From contig NZ_CADEFI010000018.1 in NCBI RefSeq assembly GCF_902826555.1, positions 5,680-65,408 of the forward strand: a DNA stretch of 59,729 bases, written 5' to 3'. Both the position numbers and the translations under genes were made by a program. The notes under the pieces were generated by a model. That model was given only the letters and a program-made list of their open reading frames with translations. It was not told where the DNA came from and searched no databases. Shown here piece by piece: positions 8,883 to 18,470 of this stretch (positions within the stretch are counted from its first letter, which is position 1; the number at the start of each line of letters is the position of its first letter). This stretch comes from an uncultured Hyphomicrobium sp. Lineage in GTDB: Bacteria; Pseudomonadota; Alphaproteobacteria; Rhizobiales; Hyphomicrobiaceae.

Positions 8883-9302
8883 CTAGCCGGATCGTGGCTC
8901 AAAGCCGTCGGGCGCAAGCTCGAAACCGGCAAACTCGAAGCCGGGTGCCACCGTGCAGCCGACGAGGGTCCATGCGCCTCGCGACCAGGCTTGCTGCCAG
9001 TGACCTTTCGCGACTACGCCCTGCGGCCGCTCGCCGTCGAGCAGGGCAGGGCCGAGGTGCTGCGTCCCTCCGGTGCCGTCGGGCGCGGCCGTGGCCAGCA
9101 TCAGCGGAGCGCCCGCATACCAGTGCCAAATCTCGACGGCGTCCACCCGATGCCAGCGCGAGGTCTCGCCGGCCTTGAGCAAGAAATAGATGGCGGTCGA
9201 ATGAGGTCGCCGGCCCTCGGGGTCGCGGAACGTTTCGCGATAATGGCCGCCTTCGGGATGCGGCACGAGGTCCAGCTCGGCGATGATCTGGTCGGCATCC
9301 AT
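8883..9302 (-). CDS. Cupin-superfamily (DUF985) protein
   Basis: 139 residues forming one compact domain of the Cupin_5/DUF985 family, recognised by LVPHPEGGHYRETFRD at the N-terminus, then TAIYFLLKAGETSRWHRVD, WHWYAGAPL and GCTVAPGFEFAGFEL. These proteins are small beta-barrels; the biochemical role is not settled. The start codon lies 14 bp after the gloB stop on the same strand, so it is probably translated from the gloB transcript. A much longer open frame upstream is only the antisense-like reading of gloB. Confidence 0.85.
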   Translation of the reverse strand: MDADQIIAELDLVPHPEGGHYRETFRDPEGRRPHSTAIYFLLKAGETSRWHRVDAVEIWHWYAGAPLMLATAAPDGTGGTQHLGPALLDGERPQGVVAKGHWQQAWSRGAWTLVGCTVAPGFEFAGFELAPDGFEPRSG

Positions 9303-9315
9303 CGAGCGGCTTTCT

Positions 9316-10086
9316 TCAGAAACGGTTCTTGCGATCGCGAAGCTCTGCGAACACCTTCCAGTCCGGCGCGAGCGGTAGCTTGACATGCTCGCGGATTTCG
9401 CGCGTGTCGGCGCGGAGGAAGACGTTGGTCTCGAGCTCGATCTCGACGTTCGTGGGCAGCGTCGGCCGCCCTTCCGCGCGGGCGGCTTCGGCTTCGGCGA
9501 GGCGCTCAATGAGGCGCGCGTTGCCGGGCTCGATGGAGACGCCGAACTTTCCGTTCGAGACCGTGTACTCGTGCCCGCAGTAAAGCTGCGTGTCACGCGG
9601 CAGCTCGGCAATCTTGCGCAGGGAAGCCCACATCATCTGTGGCGTTCCCTCGAGGACGCGGCCGCAGCCCATGGCGAACAAGGTGTCGCCGACGAAGGCG
9701 ATTTGGGCGGCGGGGAACCAATACGTGATGTGCCCTATGGTGTGCCCCGGAGTATCGAGCACCTTGGCTTCGAGACGACCGAGGGCGAGCGCGTCCGGCT
9801 CGGCGACGCCGACGTCGAGGCAGGGGATGCGCACGGATTCCGCCTTGGGACCGATGACGGTGCATCCCGTCTCGCTCTTCAAGGACGGGATTCCGGCTGT
9901 ATGGTCCGCGTGGTGATGGGTGACCAGGATGTGCGTCAGCTTCCAGCCCCGTTCATCGAGCGCACGTTTCACTGCCGGTGCGTCCGGTGCGTCGATCGAC
10001 AGGGTGACGCCCTCTTCAGCATCATGGACGAGGACGCCATAATTGTCCTTGAGGCAGGCAAACTGGTGAATTTGGGGTTGGGCCAT
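9316..10086 (-). CDS. gloB: Hydroxyacylglutathione hydrolase (glyoxalase II)
   Basis: Hydrolyses S-D-lactoylglutathione in methylglyoxal detoxification. 256 residues, the normal length. The metallo-beta-lactamase fold carries the binuclear metal motif VTHHHADHTAGI, then LDTPGHTIGHITYW, FVGDTLFAMGCGR and LYCGHEYT. The C-terminal glutathione-binding part includes NVFLR and a final LRDRKNRF. The product is cytosolic. It leads a two-gene unit with the cupin gene. The methyltransferase at 10208 is divergent, a pairing I recall from other Hyphomicrobiales. Confidence 0.95.
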   Translation of the reverse strand: MAQPQIHQFACLKDNYGVLVHDAEEGVTLSIDAPDAPAVKRALDERGWKLTHILVTHHHADHTAGIPSLKSETGCTVIGPKAESVRIPCLDVGVAEPDALALGRLEAKVLDTPGHTIGHITYWFPAAQIAFVGDTLFAMGCGRVLEGTPQMMWASLRKIAELPRDTQLYCGHEYTVSNGKFGVSIEPGNARLIERLAEAEAARAEGRPTLPTNVEIELETNVFLRADTREIREHVKLPLAPDWKVFAELRDRKNRF

Positions 10087-10207
10087 GTCCGTCAGGAACC
10101 TACGGCGTTGGTGCCGCCTGGATCCGCGTGAGGCTAGCCGTGTGCACTTGCTATTTCAATGCCGCCCGGGCGAAATGCGTCCTCGACTTTAGGCAGCCCC
10201 GGGCACC

Positions 10208-10921
10208 ATGCATCTCGACGTCGCAGCTCTGAGGGATTTCTACGCGACGCCGCTCGGCCAGATCGCGCGGCGGCTGCTTGCGCGCCGTATCCGAGCGCAG
10301 TGGGGCGGGGCCGCGGGCGAGACGATCGTGAGCCTTGGATTCGGACCGCCGTTCATCGGTGCCTATCGTGGCGAGGCGAAGCATATCGGCGCGTTCATGC
10401 CGGCAAGCCAGGGCGCGCTCATCTGGCCGTCGGAAGCGCGCATCCTGTCGACACTGGTCGAAGAGGATCAACTGCCGCTTCGCGACAACTCCGTCGATCG
10501 CCTGCTGGTGGTGCATTGTCTCGAGGTGACGGAACACGTGACGGCGCTTTTGCGCGAGCTATGGCGCGTGTTGAGACCCGAGGGGCGGCTCCTGATCGTG
10601 GTTCCCAACCGGCGCGGGATCTGGGCGCACGTGGATACGACGCCGTTCGGATACGGAAGTCCCTATAGCCGCTCGCAACTCGAAAGCCTGCTCGCTCAGT
10701 GCCTGTTCACGCCGGTGACGTTTTCCACGGCGCTGCACCTGCCGCCGTTCGACCGGGGTATTCTCGTGCGCTCGGCGACAGCGTGGGAGCGGGTGGGGGC
10801 GCGGCTGTCGCCTGGGCTCGGCGGCGTGCTTATCGTCGAAGCGCGCAAGGAGACCATGGCTCCCATCAAGGGCAAGACGGCGCGTGCCAAAGCGTTGCGC
10901 GTTCTGGTTCCGGTTCGTTGA
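10208..10921 (+). CDS. SAM-dependent methyltransferase (class I)
   Basis: 237 residues. The methyltransferase core keeps the later motifs: EDQLPLRDNSVDRLLVVHCL, the helix ELWRVLRPEGRLLIVVPNRR, and TPFGYGSPYSR. The first SAM-binding glycine motif is weak (VSLGFGPPF), so the substrate and even catalysis are uncertain. The last 40 residues are basic. It is divergent from gloB and convergent with metW, ending 12 bp from metW. Proteins of this type are annotated as methyltransferase type 11. No other functional clue is visible. Confidence 0.82.
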   Translation: MHLDVAALRDFYATPLGQIARRLLARRIRAQWGGAAGETIVSLGFGPPFIGAYRGEAKHIGAFMPASQGALIWPSEARILSTLVEEDQLPLRDNSVDRLLVVHCLEVTEHVTALLRELWRVLRPEGRLLIVVPNRRGIWAHVDTTPFGYGSPYSRSQLESLLAQCLFTPVTFSTALHLPPFDRGILVRSATAWERVGARLSPGLGGVLIVEARKETMAPIKGKTARAKALRVLVPVR

Positions 10922-10932
10922 TCGTCCGCTCG

Positions 10933-11565
10933 TCAGGAGCGGCGCTTGAGCTTGAAGACGGCCTTCTCGCCGAGCAGGTTCTGCAGCGAGAGCGAGTTCT
11001 TGATCGGGAGCCGTTTGCCGTGGCTGTTGAAGGCGACGGCGTCCTCGACCTCGGCGTCAACCAGCGACACCAGATCGACGAAATCCTTGATGGTGCAGAG
11101 ATGCGCGTCGGCCGTTGCGTACCATGGCTCGGGCAGGTTCGGCGTGATGGGCATGCGGCCGGTGAACAAGAGCGCGGCGCGGATGCTCCAGTGGCCGAAG
11201 TTCGGGAACGAGACGATGGCGTGCTTGCCGATGCGCAGAAGGTTTTCGAGCACGGTTTTCGGCTCGCGCGTCGCCTGGATGGTGAGCGAGAGGACGGCAA
11301 AGTCGAAGGCTCGATCCGGATAGTCGGCGAGATCGCGGTCGGCGTCGCCCTGAATGACCGAGAGGCCGCTTTTCACGCACAGGTTGACCTTCTCGCGCGA
11401 AAGCTCAACGCCGCGACCGTCGACGCTCTTGGTCTCGGCGAGGAGCTTCAATAGCGCGCCGTCGCCGCAACCGACATCGAGCACGCGCGAAGCGGGCGTC
11501 ACCATTTCGGCGATCAGGAGATGATCGGCCCGCTGCTGGCCGGCCAAGGGAATGGCTTTCTGCAT
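10933..11565 (-). CDS. metW: Methionine biosynthesis protein MetW
   Basis: 210 residues with a methyltransferase-like fold: the SAM motif RVLDVGCGDGALL, then FDFAVLSLTIQATREP, and the MetW-specific VSFPNFGHWSIR and LPEPWYATADAHLCT. MetW partners with MetX and is needed for efficient homoserine acylation in several bacteria. Its ATG overlaps the metX stop by one base (TGATG), so the two are translationally coupled. The reading frame stays open far upstream through metX in another frame; that extension is not coding. Confidence 0.95.
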   Translation of the reverse strand: MQKAIPLAGQQRADHLLIAEMVTPASRVLDVGCGDGALLKLLAETKSVDGRGVELSREKVNLCVKSGLSVIQGDADRDLADYPDRAFDFAVLSLTIQATREPKTVLENLLRIGKHAIVSFPNFGHWSIRAALLFTGRMPITPNLPEPWYATADAHLCTIKDFVDLVSLVDAEVEDAVAFNSHGKRLPIKNSLSLQNLLGEKAVFKLKRRS

Positions 11566-12788
11566 CAGGCGAGACCTCCCGGCCGGTCCAGGCCTCGCTT
11601 CTCCGCGGCGGCGTTGAGGAAGCCGCGCACGGTGGCGTGAAACTCCGGTTCCTCGAGCAGGAAAGCATCGTGTCCCTTGTCGCTCTCGATCTCGACGAAC
11701 GAAACGTTGGCGGCGACAGCGTTGAGCGCATTGACGATGGCCTTGCTGTCGCGTGTCGGATAGAGCCAGTCGCTGGTGAAGGACACGACGCAGAACTGCG
11801 TCCCGGTGCCGACGAAGGCGTTGGCGAGCTTGCCGTGGGCTGCCTCGAGGTCGAAGTAGTCCATGGCGCGCGTGATGTAGAGATAGCTGTTGGCGTCGAA
11901 GCGATCGACGAACGTCGAGCCCTGATGGCGCAGGTAGCTTTCCACCCTGAAGTCCGCATCGAACGAAAACGAGCGCGCAGCGCGATCCTGCAGATTGCGG
12001 CCGAACTTGCCCTGCAGCGCCTTCTCGGAAAGGTAGGTGATGTGGGCGGCCATGCGTGCCACCGCGAGGCCGTTCTTGGGAACGACGCCTGCTTCGTAGT
12101 AGTTGCCGCCACGCCATTCCGGATCTGCCATCACGGCTTGCCGTCCGACTTCGTGGAACGCGATGTTCTGTGCCGAATGCCAGGGTGCGGCCGCGATCGG
12201 GATGGCGGTTGCGACGCGCTTCTTCTGGCGCGCGGCCCACTCCAGCACCTGCATGCCGCCCATGGAACCACCGATGACCGAGAATAGCTCGCCGATGCCC
12301 AGGTGATCGATGAGGCGCACCTGAGCGTCGACCATGTCGCCGATGGTGATGACGGGGAAGTCGAGCCCGTAGGGCTTTCCGGTCTTGGGGTTCACGGATA
12401 CCGGGCCCGTGGATCCCATGCAGCCGCCCAGGATGTTCGGGCAGATGATGAAAAAGCGATCGGTGTCCACGGGCTTGCCGGGGCCGACCAATGCCTCCCA
12501 CCAGCCGGGTTTGCCGGTCACCGGATGGACGCTGGCGGCATATTGATCCCCTGTCAGGGCGTGACAGAGGAGAATGGCGTTCGATTTCGCCGCGTTGAGC
12601 GTGCCATAGGTCTGGTAGGCGATCGTCAGCGGGGAGATGACTTGGCCGGATTCGAGCTTCAGAGGCGCGTCATCGGGAAAAACAACGACAGGGCTCGAAG
12701 GACTCAGCGCCTCCGAGCGGTGTGTATCGTTGGTTTTTCCTGCGATTTGGTCCTGCCCTTCGGGCAAGGCGGAGGTCGCGCCCATCAT
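11565..12788 (-). CDS. metX: Homoserine O-acyltransferase
   Basis: Activates homoserine for methionine synthesis using an acyl-CoA. 407 residues. The alpha/beta-hydrolase triad is visible: Ser175 in GGSMGGMQ, Asp340 in SFTSDWLYP and His373 in SDKGHDAFL, and the N-terminal [10 protein letters not shown] and [14 protein letters not shown] are typical. Whether it uses acetyl- or succinyl-CoA cannot be read reliably. Two ATG codons overlap at the start, with GGGAG upstream. The first 25 residues are variable. A SAM-II riboswitch lies about 78 bp upstream, so expression should fall when SAM is plentiful; metW is co-expressed. Confidence 0.96.
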   Translation of the reverse strand: MMGATSALPEGQDQIAGKTNDTHRSEALSPSSPVVVFPDDAPLKLESGQVISPLTIAYQTYGTLNAAKSNAILLCHALTGDQYAASVHPVTGKPGWWEALVGPGKPVDTDRFFIICPNILGGCMGSTGPVSVNPKTGKPYGLDFPVITIGDMVDAQVRLIDHLGIGELFSVIGGSMGGMQVLEWAARQKKRVATAIPIAAAPWHSAQNIAFHEVGRQAVMADPEWRGGNYYEAGVVPKNGLAVARMAAHITYLSEKALQGKFGRNLQDRAARSFSFDADFRVESYLRHQGSTFVDRFDANSYLYITRAMDYFDLEAAHGKLANAFVGTGTQFCVVSFTSDWLYPTRDSKAIVNALNAVAANVSFVEIESDKGHDAFLLEEPEFHATVRGFLNAAAEKRGLDRPGGLA

Positions 12789-12866
12789 CGTGCTCCCGGC
12801 CCGCGTCTGGGCGGGCTTTCGACACCGGCCCCTCGGACCGGGCCACCGAAAAATCGGGTGCGCGAC

Positions 12867-12922
12867 GGCCCATTTAGCGAATTATTTAACGTGGCTGCAA
12901 GCCGGCCGGCCAAATCACCACG
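12867..12922 (-). promoter_or_regulatory. SAM-II (metA) riboswitch upstream of metX
   Basis: Read on the minus strand, the stretch contains CGTGGTGATTTGG, then TTGCAGCCACGTTAAATAA, then CGCTAAATGGGCC. CGTGG and CCACG form P1, and GGCC in the loop can pair with the downstream GGGCC to form the pseudoknot. These blocks match the SAM-II consensus as I remember it (GATTTG ... TTGCAGCCACGTTAAA ... GCTAAA). Location before metX is the classic one in alphaproteobacteria. It should reduce metX-metW translation when SAM is bound. Confidence 0.93.
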
Positions 12923-13184
12923 AGCGAAGACGCTGCCCCCAAATATCGGAACTCGGCCGCCACGGTCAAGGCCTCGCTCCCGCGTGACATGGCGTTCTCG
13001 CCGTTTCCGCGGCGTGGGATTAACTGCATCTCAAGGCCCTATCTCCAAGTTGTTGGAACCCCGGCGCCGCGATTCCGGTTTCATGATGGCGCGGTCGCGG
13101 GGCAGGTTACGAAAGCCACACCCCGACGGCGAAAGCATTGCCTCGCATCGACATTCGCTCCCGATCTGAGTTAATCTTAGGCCC

Positions 13185-13481
13185 ATGAAAAATCTTGGTC
13201 TCTTGAAAATCATGGTGGCTGCGGCTGTGCTCGCGCTGCCGATCACACCGGCTCCCGTTCTGGCCCAGACCGGGGTCAAGGAGAAGCCGCTCCGCGGCGT
13301 CGTGCGTCCGGCTCCGCGCCGGGGCGGATACTCCTACAAGTATCTGCAAGGCACCAATACGCGGAAGTTCGTCGATCCGTCGGTCACGAGCCAGACCACC
13401 GCCGGGCCGTTCGACAACGGCTTCTTCTTCTCGTCGCCGGTTGGCGGCCGCAATGGCGGCGACAGCCCCTACATGCAGTAA
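13185..13481 (+). CDS. Small secreted protein, function unknown
   Basis: 98 residues. An N-terminal Sec signal peptide (about 1-27, ending near APVLAQ) is followed by a basic, Gly/Arg/Tyr-rich mature part. The C-terminus holds FDNGFFFSSPVGG. No domain is recognised. The family may be restricted to Hyphomicrobiales. It starts 262 bp upstream-divergent from the metX riboswitch and is convergent with the next gene. The gap 12923-13184 shows no other gene. Confidence 0.6.
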   Translation: MKNLGLLKIMVAAAVLALPITPAPVLAQTGVKEKPLRGVVRPAPRRGGYSYKYLQGTNTRKFVDPSVTSQTTAGPFDNGFFFSSPVGGRNGGDSPYMQ

Positions 13482-13515
13482 GGCGCAGAGCTGATTTCGC
13501 GGCTCCGCTAATGCC

Positions 13516-14286
13516 TCACGTCGTCCCATCGACGGAAAAGTACACGCTGGCGGAGCCTTGCCATTTGCCGCCGGCAGGCGACATGATCGTGGTCGTGAAG
13601 ACCATGTAGCCCTCGAGATAGTTGAAGTTCGCCCAGAGGTCCGACAGGGGCAGGAACTTGAACGCAACGGTGCGGCACGACTTGTCGATATTCACGTATT
13701 CCAGGATCTGCCTATAGGTGGCGTCGACCTCGCAGGCATAGGTGCCTGAGGGCGTCCCGGATTCGTAGTCGACGGTCAGCTCTCCCTCGAGAGCGCTCGG
13801 CTCGCGGCGCACGAATTTGAACGATTTCTGTGACGGCGTGAGGCCGGTGATCCCAAGCGCCATGGCTGGATTGCCGCCCGCGAGCATGCGCGATAGCGGC
13901 TCGCGCGCGAAATAGGCGATGGCGAAACCAAGCGCCAGACCCAGCAGGAGGAAGATGAGGTCGCGCGCTAGTCCGCGCGTGCGCGGCGGCTCCTGCTCCG
14001 CTGTGCGCATTGTTTCACGTGGGGCAGCAGCGTCGAGGGCGGGATGGGCGCGGCCAGGGTCGGGCCCGCGCAGGAAGCGCGGCGTCTGCTCCGAGAAGAT
14101 GTGCGACGCCGCCTCATCGAATGCCGCCAGGGCCGACATGCGGCTGCGCTCATCGTAGGCGGGATTGGCGACCATCTGCTGCCAGAGCGCATTGCGCTCG
14201 GCATGGACGAACTGCTCCAATTGCGCCTGATTGGCCGCCGGCGAAGCCGACAGCCGATCTCGCAGATAGTCGTAATATGTCGTCAT
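13516..14286 (-). CDS. Membrane-anchored protein, function unknown
   Basis: 256 residues. The N-terminal 100 residues are helical and cytosolic (MTTYYDYLRDRLSASPAANQ), one membrane helix lies near 110-128 (DLIFLLLGLALGFAIAYFA), and a periplasmic C-terminal domain of about 120 residues follows, with LTVDYESGTPSGTYACEVDA and CRTVAFKFLPL. Two cysteines in that domain could form a disulfide. No family is recognised. The ATG has no strong ribosome-binding site, but the composition and clean topology support a real gene. The gap upstream (14287-14608) holds nothing I can identify. Confidence 0.65.
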   Translation of the reverse strand: MTTYYDYLRDRLSASPAANQAQLEQFVHAERNALWQQMVANPAYDERSRMSALAAFDEAASHIFSEQTPRFLRGPDPGRAHPALDAAAPRETMRTAEQEPPRTRGLARDLIFLLLGLALGFAIAYFAREPLSRMLAGGNPAMALGITGLTPSQKSFKFVRREPSALEGELTVDYESGTPSGTYACEVDATYRQILEYVNIDKSCRTVAFKFLPLSDLWANFNYLEGYMVFTTTIMSPAGGKWQGSASVYFSVDGTT

Positions 14287-14608
14287 TCCCCGATGCCGCT
14301 ATCGATTTACCTGCCGGTCAGACCAACCTAGCTCCGCAGGCCGGAAAGTCTGTTAGGGCAAGCAGACGCAGGGAATTACGACGAAATTTCGCGCAGGTTG
14401 CGCGTCAGGGATGCGCTCCGTGCCGCATGTGCGATCCGCAAGAAGGATTGCGGTCCTATATTTGAATGATCTGGCAAGACTTGGGTTTATTGTTCAGATG
14501 TTTCACCCTTAACCGCCGATTATTTTGCGCTCCACTTTGGGCTGAACTAAAAAATACTTGCCAATCTGGCGATGACGGAACCAGCTCAAAGCATTCAGGA
14601 GTATTCTC

Positions 14609-14827
14609 ATGAAAATGGCGTGTGTTGCACTTGCTACGACTTTGGCGATGGCGATGGCAGTTCCGGCTCAGGCTGGTGGTCGCGGCGGCCACGGACATGG
14701 CCATGGCGGCCCGGTCCTGGGTGCCAATGCCGGGGCTCAGGTCGGCGCCAAGCTCAACGTGCTCAATATCGTCAAGGTCAAGGCTCGGGTTGGCCTCGGG
14801 CTTGGCTTGGGCATCGGCGGCCGCTGA
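14609..14827 (+). CDS. Small secreted Gly/His-rich protein
   Basis: 72 residues. A signal peptide (1-22, ending VPAQA) precedes GGRGGHGHGHGGP, a possible metal-binding stretch, and a Gly/Ala/Val-rich tail ending LGLGLGLGIGGR with alternating hydrophobic residues that could be membrane-active or self-assembling. A good AGGAG ribosome-binding site precedes the ATG, and a strong hairpin follows, so this looks like an expressed monocistronic gene. It resembles no family I can name. Confidence 0.6.
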   Translation: MKMACVALATTLAMAMAVPAQAGGRGGHGHGHGGPVLGANAGAQVGAKLNVLNIVKVKARVGLGLGLGIGGR

Positions 14828-14840
14828 GCTCGATCGAAAT

Positions 14841-14869
14841 CGGAACGGGCGGCTGGGTCGCCCGTTCCG
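14841..14869. terminator. Hairpin between convergent genes
   Basis: An 11-bp perfect stem (CGGAACGGGCG and its complement) with a 7-nt loop, directly after the small secreted gene and touching the stop of the opposing barrel gene. There is no clear T-run. Confidence 0.6.
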
Positions 14870-16147
14870 TCATCGGGTGGCCGCATAGGTCAACCCGAGG
14901 GATGCCGTCAGTGCATCCGTACCGACATGGCCGAAGCTGCTCCGGTAATCGAGATAGCTCACACGGCTGTTCAGGGAGAAGTGCTCGTCGAGAGGCATTT
15001 CGCCTGTCATCGCAAGCTCGAGCTTGCGATCCTCGCGCGCCACGGCCACCAGATCGAGATCGTCGTAGGTGCGCCAGGTCTCGGACGCCGCAAAGGAGAT
15101 CGATCCTTTGCCGACGGTCAGCGTCACGCCGCCGAGGACCACGGATTCGTAGGCTGAGCTCGCAATCAGGAAGTCGGTTTCCTCGAATCCGTAGCGCGCC
15201 GCCGCGAAAAATTTGACGTCGTCGAGAAGGGCGTAGTCGCCTTCGACGGCGTAGGCATGCTTCCACGTATCGTCGAATAAGGGGTCGCGGTAGGTGCGCC
15301 ATAGCGGCATGTAAAGGGCGCGCAGCGAGCCCGCATTGGCGGTGTACGCGAGGCCGATCAGGGGATAAAGGGAGAGGCTATCGCGGCCGACGCCGAAATC
15401 GTCGTAGCGCTCGAGATAGTGCTTGTTGTCGAGTCCGGCGCCGACCTGCATTTCGACATGATCCGTCAGCGTCAGGCGCAGGCCAAGCTCGCCGCGCGAC
15501 GAGACGCGGTCGCGGTCGTCCTGGTTGGCAAATGGCGGGAAGGGGTCGGGGACATCCCGGTAGTCGAGGAGCGCTGTTTCCGCCCTGAGATAGGGCTTGG
15601 CCGTTCCCCGGGTCCATGCGTGGGTGAGCATGAGGCTCGATTCCATGAGGCGCTGCTCGATATCGCGCCCGTTCGAGACGGTGAGGGCGATCAGAGTCTG
15701 CTGGCCGTCTCCGTTCCTGGTGAGCGAGAGGCCGGCATCGATGGACTGCTCGTAGGCTTCGTCCAGGGAGGGATAGAGGCGATCCGAGAGGCTGACGTTG
15801 AAATCCACGCGGCCGAGTGCCGTGCTGTGAATGGCGGCGTAGCCGAAGGCGCGGTCGAGAAATGCGCTCGGCGTTTCGGAAAACGTCGGGCCGGCGTTGG
15901 AGGTGGCGCCGACACTGGATCCCAGGACGATCACAGACGACGCTTTTTCGTCGTCGGCAATGCGCCCTTTGAGCGGGGGTGTCGAAGCCGGCAAATTGCT
16001 GCTGCCGATCCTGTCGGCGGCGGCGTCCGTGCTGGCGATGGAAATCGCGAGAAGCATGGGTGCATACCGGCAGCGCAGGACGCATCGAAGCGCGTGCAAT
16101 TGCTTGATCTCCAAATGTCGGTTCGTTGTCCGATAGAGGATGGGCAC
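14870..16147 (-). CDS. Probable outer-membrane beta-barrel protein
   Basis: 425 residues. The N-terminus has a hydrophobic export signal ending near ASTDAAA. The rest is rich in alternating polar/aromatic and hydrophobic residues typical of barrel strands (YLRAETALLDYRDVP, RGELGLRLTLTDHVEMQVGA, SISFAASETWRTYDDLDLVA, LTASLGLTYAATR). It does not end in Phe or Trp, which is unusual for an outer-membrane protein. No catalytic motif is seen; a porin-like or adhesin role is possible but unproven. The start is uncertain: GTG at 16147, with an internal ATG at 16057. Confidence 0.65.
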   Translation of the reverse strand: MPILYRTTNRHLEIKQLHALRCVLRCRYAPMLLAISIASTDAAADRIGSSNLPASTPPLKGRIADDEKASSVIVLGSSVGATSNAGPTFSETPSAFLDRAFGYAAIHSTALGRVDFNVSLSDRLYPSLDEAYEQSIDAGLSLTRNGDGQQTLIALTVSNGRDIEQRLMESSLMLTHAWTRGTAKPYLRAETALLDYRDVPDPFPPFANQDDRDRVSSRGELGLRLTLTDHVEMQVGAGLDNKHYLERYDDFGVGRDSLSLYPLIGLAYTANAGSLRALYMPLWRTYRDPLFDDTWKHAYAVEGDYALLDDVKFFAAARYGFEETDFLIASSAYESVVLGGVTLTVGKGSISFAASETWRTYDDLDLVAVAREDRKLELAMTGEMPLDEHFSLNSRVSYLDYRSSFGHVGTDALTASLGLTYAATR

Positions 16148-16386
16148 CCGTTTTCAATCTAAGATTGAGTTTCGGCGATTTGCACCTAATGGTTGGTAAA
16201 CCGAATGTGCGCGGTGCGAGGTGACGGTGTTCGTGCCGGCCCTTCGAACGGCGATCTCAAAGCTCGTACGGCGCTTAAACCTTTGCGCTTTCGCGATGCG
16301 CTCGGTATCACGGGGCCTCGCCTGCGCCGGTGTCCCGCTCAGGCCATGTTCGCACCCCTCGCCGATCTCTCCCTGGAAGCCCTCTC

Positions 16387-17487
16387 ATGGCCCCCGTGCT
16401 GAAACCCCGTCCCGGTGTGCTCGACATCGAGGCTTACGTGCCGGGCGAGAGCCGGGTGCCGGGCGGGGTGAAACCGATCAAGCTTTCGTCCAACGAAACG
16501 CCGTTGGGGCCAAGCCCCAAGGCCGTGCAAGCCTTCACGGCCGCCGGGGTGGCGCTCGAGCGCTATCCGGACGGGCAGGCGAGCTTGCTGCGCCAGGCTA
16601 TTGCGCGCCGTTATGGCCTCAATCCGGATCGCATTGTGTGCGGGGCGGGGTCCGACGAGCTGATCAGCCTCATCGCGCATGCCTACCTCGGGCCGGGCGA
16701 CGAGGGCCTCTTCACCGAGCATGGGTTCCTGCTCTATCGGATCGTCGTGCTGGCGGCGGGGGCTACGCCGGTGGTGGCGCCCGAGACCAATCTCAAGGCG
16801 GATGTGGATGCGATCCTCGCGCGTGTGACGCCGCGCACGCGGATCGTGTTTCTCGCCAACCCGAACAATCCCACCGGCACCTATCTCGGCATCGACGAGG
16901 TGCGCCGATTGCGCGCGAATCTGCCGGACGACGTGTTGCTGCTGCTCGACGCGGCTTACGCCGAGTACGTGCGCAGGAACGATTACGAGGCGGGGCTGGA
17001 GCTGGTCGCGACCACCGAGAACACGGTGATGACGCGCACCTTCTCCAAGATTTTCGGGCTCGCTGGTCTGCGTATCGGCTGGGCCTATTGTCCGGCGGCC
17101 GTTGCGGACGCGCTGAACCGCATTCGCGGGCCGTTCAACCTGTCGGCACCGTCCATCGCCGCGGGTGCCGCCGCCATGGACGATGTGGCGCACATCGAGG
17201 CGGCCGTTCGCCACAACGACGAGTGGCTGCCCTGGCTCACGACGGAAATCGGCAAACTCGGCCTCGCCGTGACGCCGAGCGTCGCCAATTTCGTGCTCGT
17301 GCATTTCCCGGTGGAGCCGGGCCGTGATGCGGCGGCGGCGGATGCCTTCCTCAAGGAGCGCGGCATCATCCTGCGCCGCGTCGCGGGTTATGGCCTGCCG
17401 GGCGCGCTGCGGCTCACCATCGGCACGGAGGACGAGAACCGCAAGGTTCTTGCGGCGCTCGGTGCATTTGTCGGAGCGCGCGCATGA
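16387..17487 (+). CDS. hisC: Histidinol-phosphate / aromatic aminotransferase
   Basis: PLP-dependent class-I/II aminotransferase of 366 residues. Visible motifs are [15 protein letters not shown], the phosphate-binding [20 protein letters not shown], and the PLP lysine in [15 protein letters not shown]. Such enzymes convert imidazole-acetol phosphate to histidinol phosphate and often also accept phenylpyruvate and hydroxyphenylpyruvate. Its 4-base overlap (ATGA) with tyrA suggests a role in tyrosine and phenylalanine synthesis as well. The ATG at [10 protein letters not shown] is preferred over an upstream in-frame ATG that adds 19 non-family residues. Confidence 0.92.
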   Translation: MAPVLKPRPGVLDIEAYVPGESRVPGGVKPIKLSSNETPLGPSPKAVQAFTAAGVALERYPDGQASLLRQAIARRYGLNPDRIVCGAGSDELISLIAHAYLGPGDEGLFTEHGFLLYRIVVLAAGATPVVAPETNLKADVDAILARVTPRTRIVFLANPNNPTGTYLGIDEVRRLRANLPDDVLLLLDAAYAEYVRRNDYEAGLELVATTENTVMTRTFSKIFGLAGLRIGWAYCPAAVADALNRIRGPFNLSAPSIAAGAAAMDDVAHIEAAVRHNDEWLPWLTTEIGKLGLAVTPSVANFVLVHFPVEPGRDAAAADAFLKERGIILRRVAGYGLPGALRLTIGTEDENRKVLAALGAFVGARA

Positions 17488-18452
17488 GTGGCGGTGAGAC
17501 GGATGCAAAGATGTTCGATCGCATCGCGTTGATCGGCATCGGGTTGATCGGATCGTCGATCAGCCATGCCGCCCGGCGTGCCGGGCTCGCGGGCGAGATC
17601 GTCGGCTCCGCAAGGACGCCGGCCACGGTCGAGACGGCCATGCGGCTCGGGATCATCGAGCAGGGCTTCGTGACGGCGGCCGAGGCGGCCGAAGACGCCG
17701 ACCTCGTCGTGCTCTGCACGCCCGTCGGGTTGTGCGGGCCGATCGCCAAGGAGATCTCGCGCAGCCTCAAGCCGGGGGCGATCCTGACCGACGTCGGCTC
17801 GGTCAAGGCTGCCATCGTGCGCGACGTGTCTCCGCACGTTCCGAAGGGCGTGCATTTCGTTGCCGGGCATCCGATCGCGGGCACCGAGCAGTCCGGTCCC
17901 GAGGCCGGGTTTGCGGAACTGTTCGACGGGCGATGGTGCATTCTGACGCCCGAGCCGGATGCCGACGGCAAGGCGGTCGAAAAACTGCGTGCGTTCTGGG
18001 AGGCGCTGGGCTCGAAGGTCGAGATCATGTCGCCTGAGCACCACGACCTGGTGCTCGCCATCACCAGCCACGTGCCGCATCTCATCGCCTACAACATCGT
18101 CAACACGGCTGCGCACCTCGAGCGCGTGACGGACAGCGAGGTGATCAAATTCTCGGCCGGCGGCTTCCGCGATTTCACGCGTATCGCCGCCTCGGATCCC
18201 ACGATGTGGCGCGACGTGTTCCTCAACAACAAAGAGGCGGTGCTCGACATGCTGGGGCGGTTCACCGAGGACCTCACCATGCTGCAGCGGGCGATCCGTT
18301 TCGGCGACGGGGATACGCTGCATCGGCTGTTTACTGAGGCGCGCGCGGTTCGCCGTGGCATCATCCAGGCAGGTCAGGACACGGCGGCGCCGGATTTCGG
18401 GCGTGGCCATGGAAAAACGCCGGCATCGAAACCGGACGCGAAAAAGAGCTGA
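17484..18452 (+). CDS. tyrA: Prephenate/arogenate dehydrogenase
   Basis: 322 residues; NAD(P)-dependent oxidative decarboxylation in tyrosine synthesis. The Rossmann motif is [19 protein letters not shown], followed by GSVKA, the active-site [15 protein letters not shown], the catalytic region [20 protein letters not shown], and [20 protein letters not shown]. The last 30 residues are Lys/Pro-rich. It overlaps hisC by 4 bases. No ACT or chorismate mutase domain is attached. Substrate preference (prephenate or arogenate) cannot be decided from sequence. Confidence 0.94.
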   Translation: MSGGETDAKMFDRIALIGIGLIGSSISHAARRAGLAGEIVGSARTPATVETAMRLGIIEQGFVTAAEAAEDADLVVLCTPVGLCGPIAKEISRSLKPGAILTDVGSVKAAIVRDVSPHVPKGVHFVAGHPIAGTEQSGPEAGFAELFDGRWCILTPEPDADGKAVEKLRAFWEALGSKVEIMSPEHHDLVLAITSHVPHLIAYNIVNTAAHLERVTDSEVIKFSAGGFRDFTRIAASDPTMWRDVFLNNKEAVLDMLGRFTEDLTMLQRAIRFGDGDTLHRLFTEARAVRRGIIQAGQDTAAPDFGRGHGKTPASKPDAKKS

Positions 18453-18470
18453 GGGAGGACGCCGCGCGGC

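Noticed and set aside
7260-9383. Long plus-strand open frame of 707 codons over the NYN gene and gloB
   Set aside because: It is antisense to the NYN-domain and cupin genes, has no domain or start signal, and high GC alone produces such frames.
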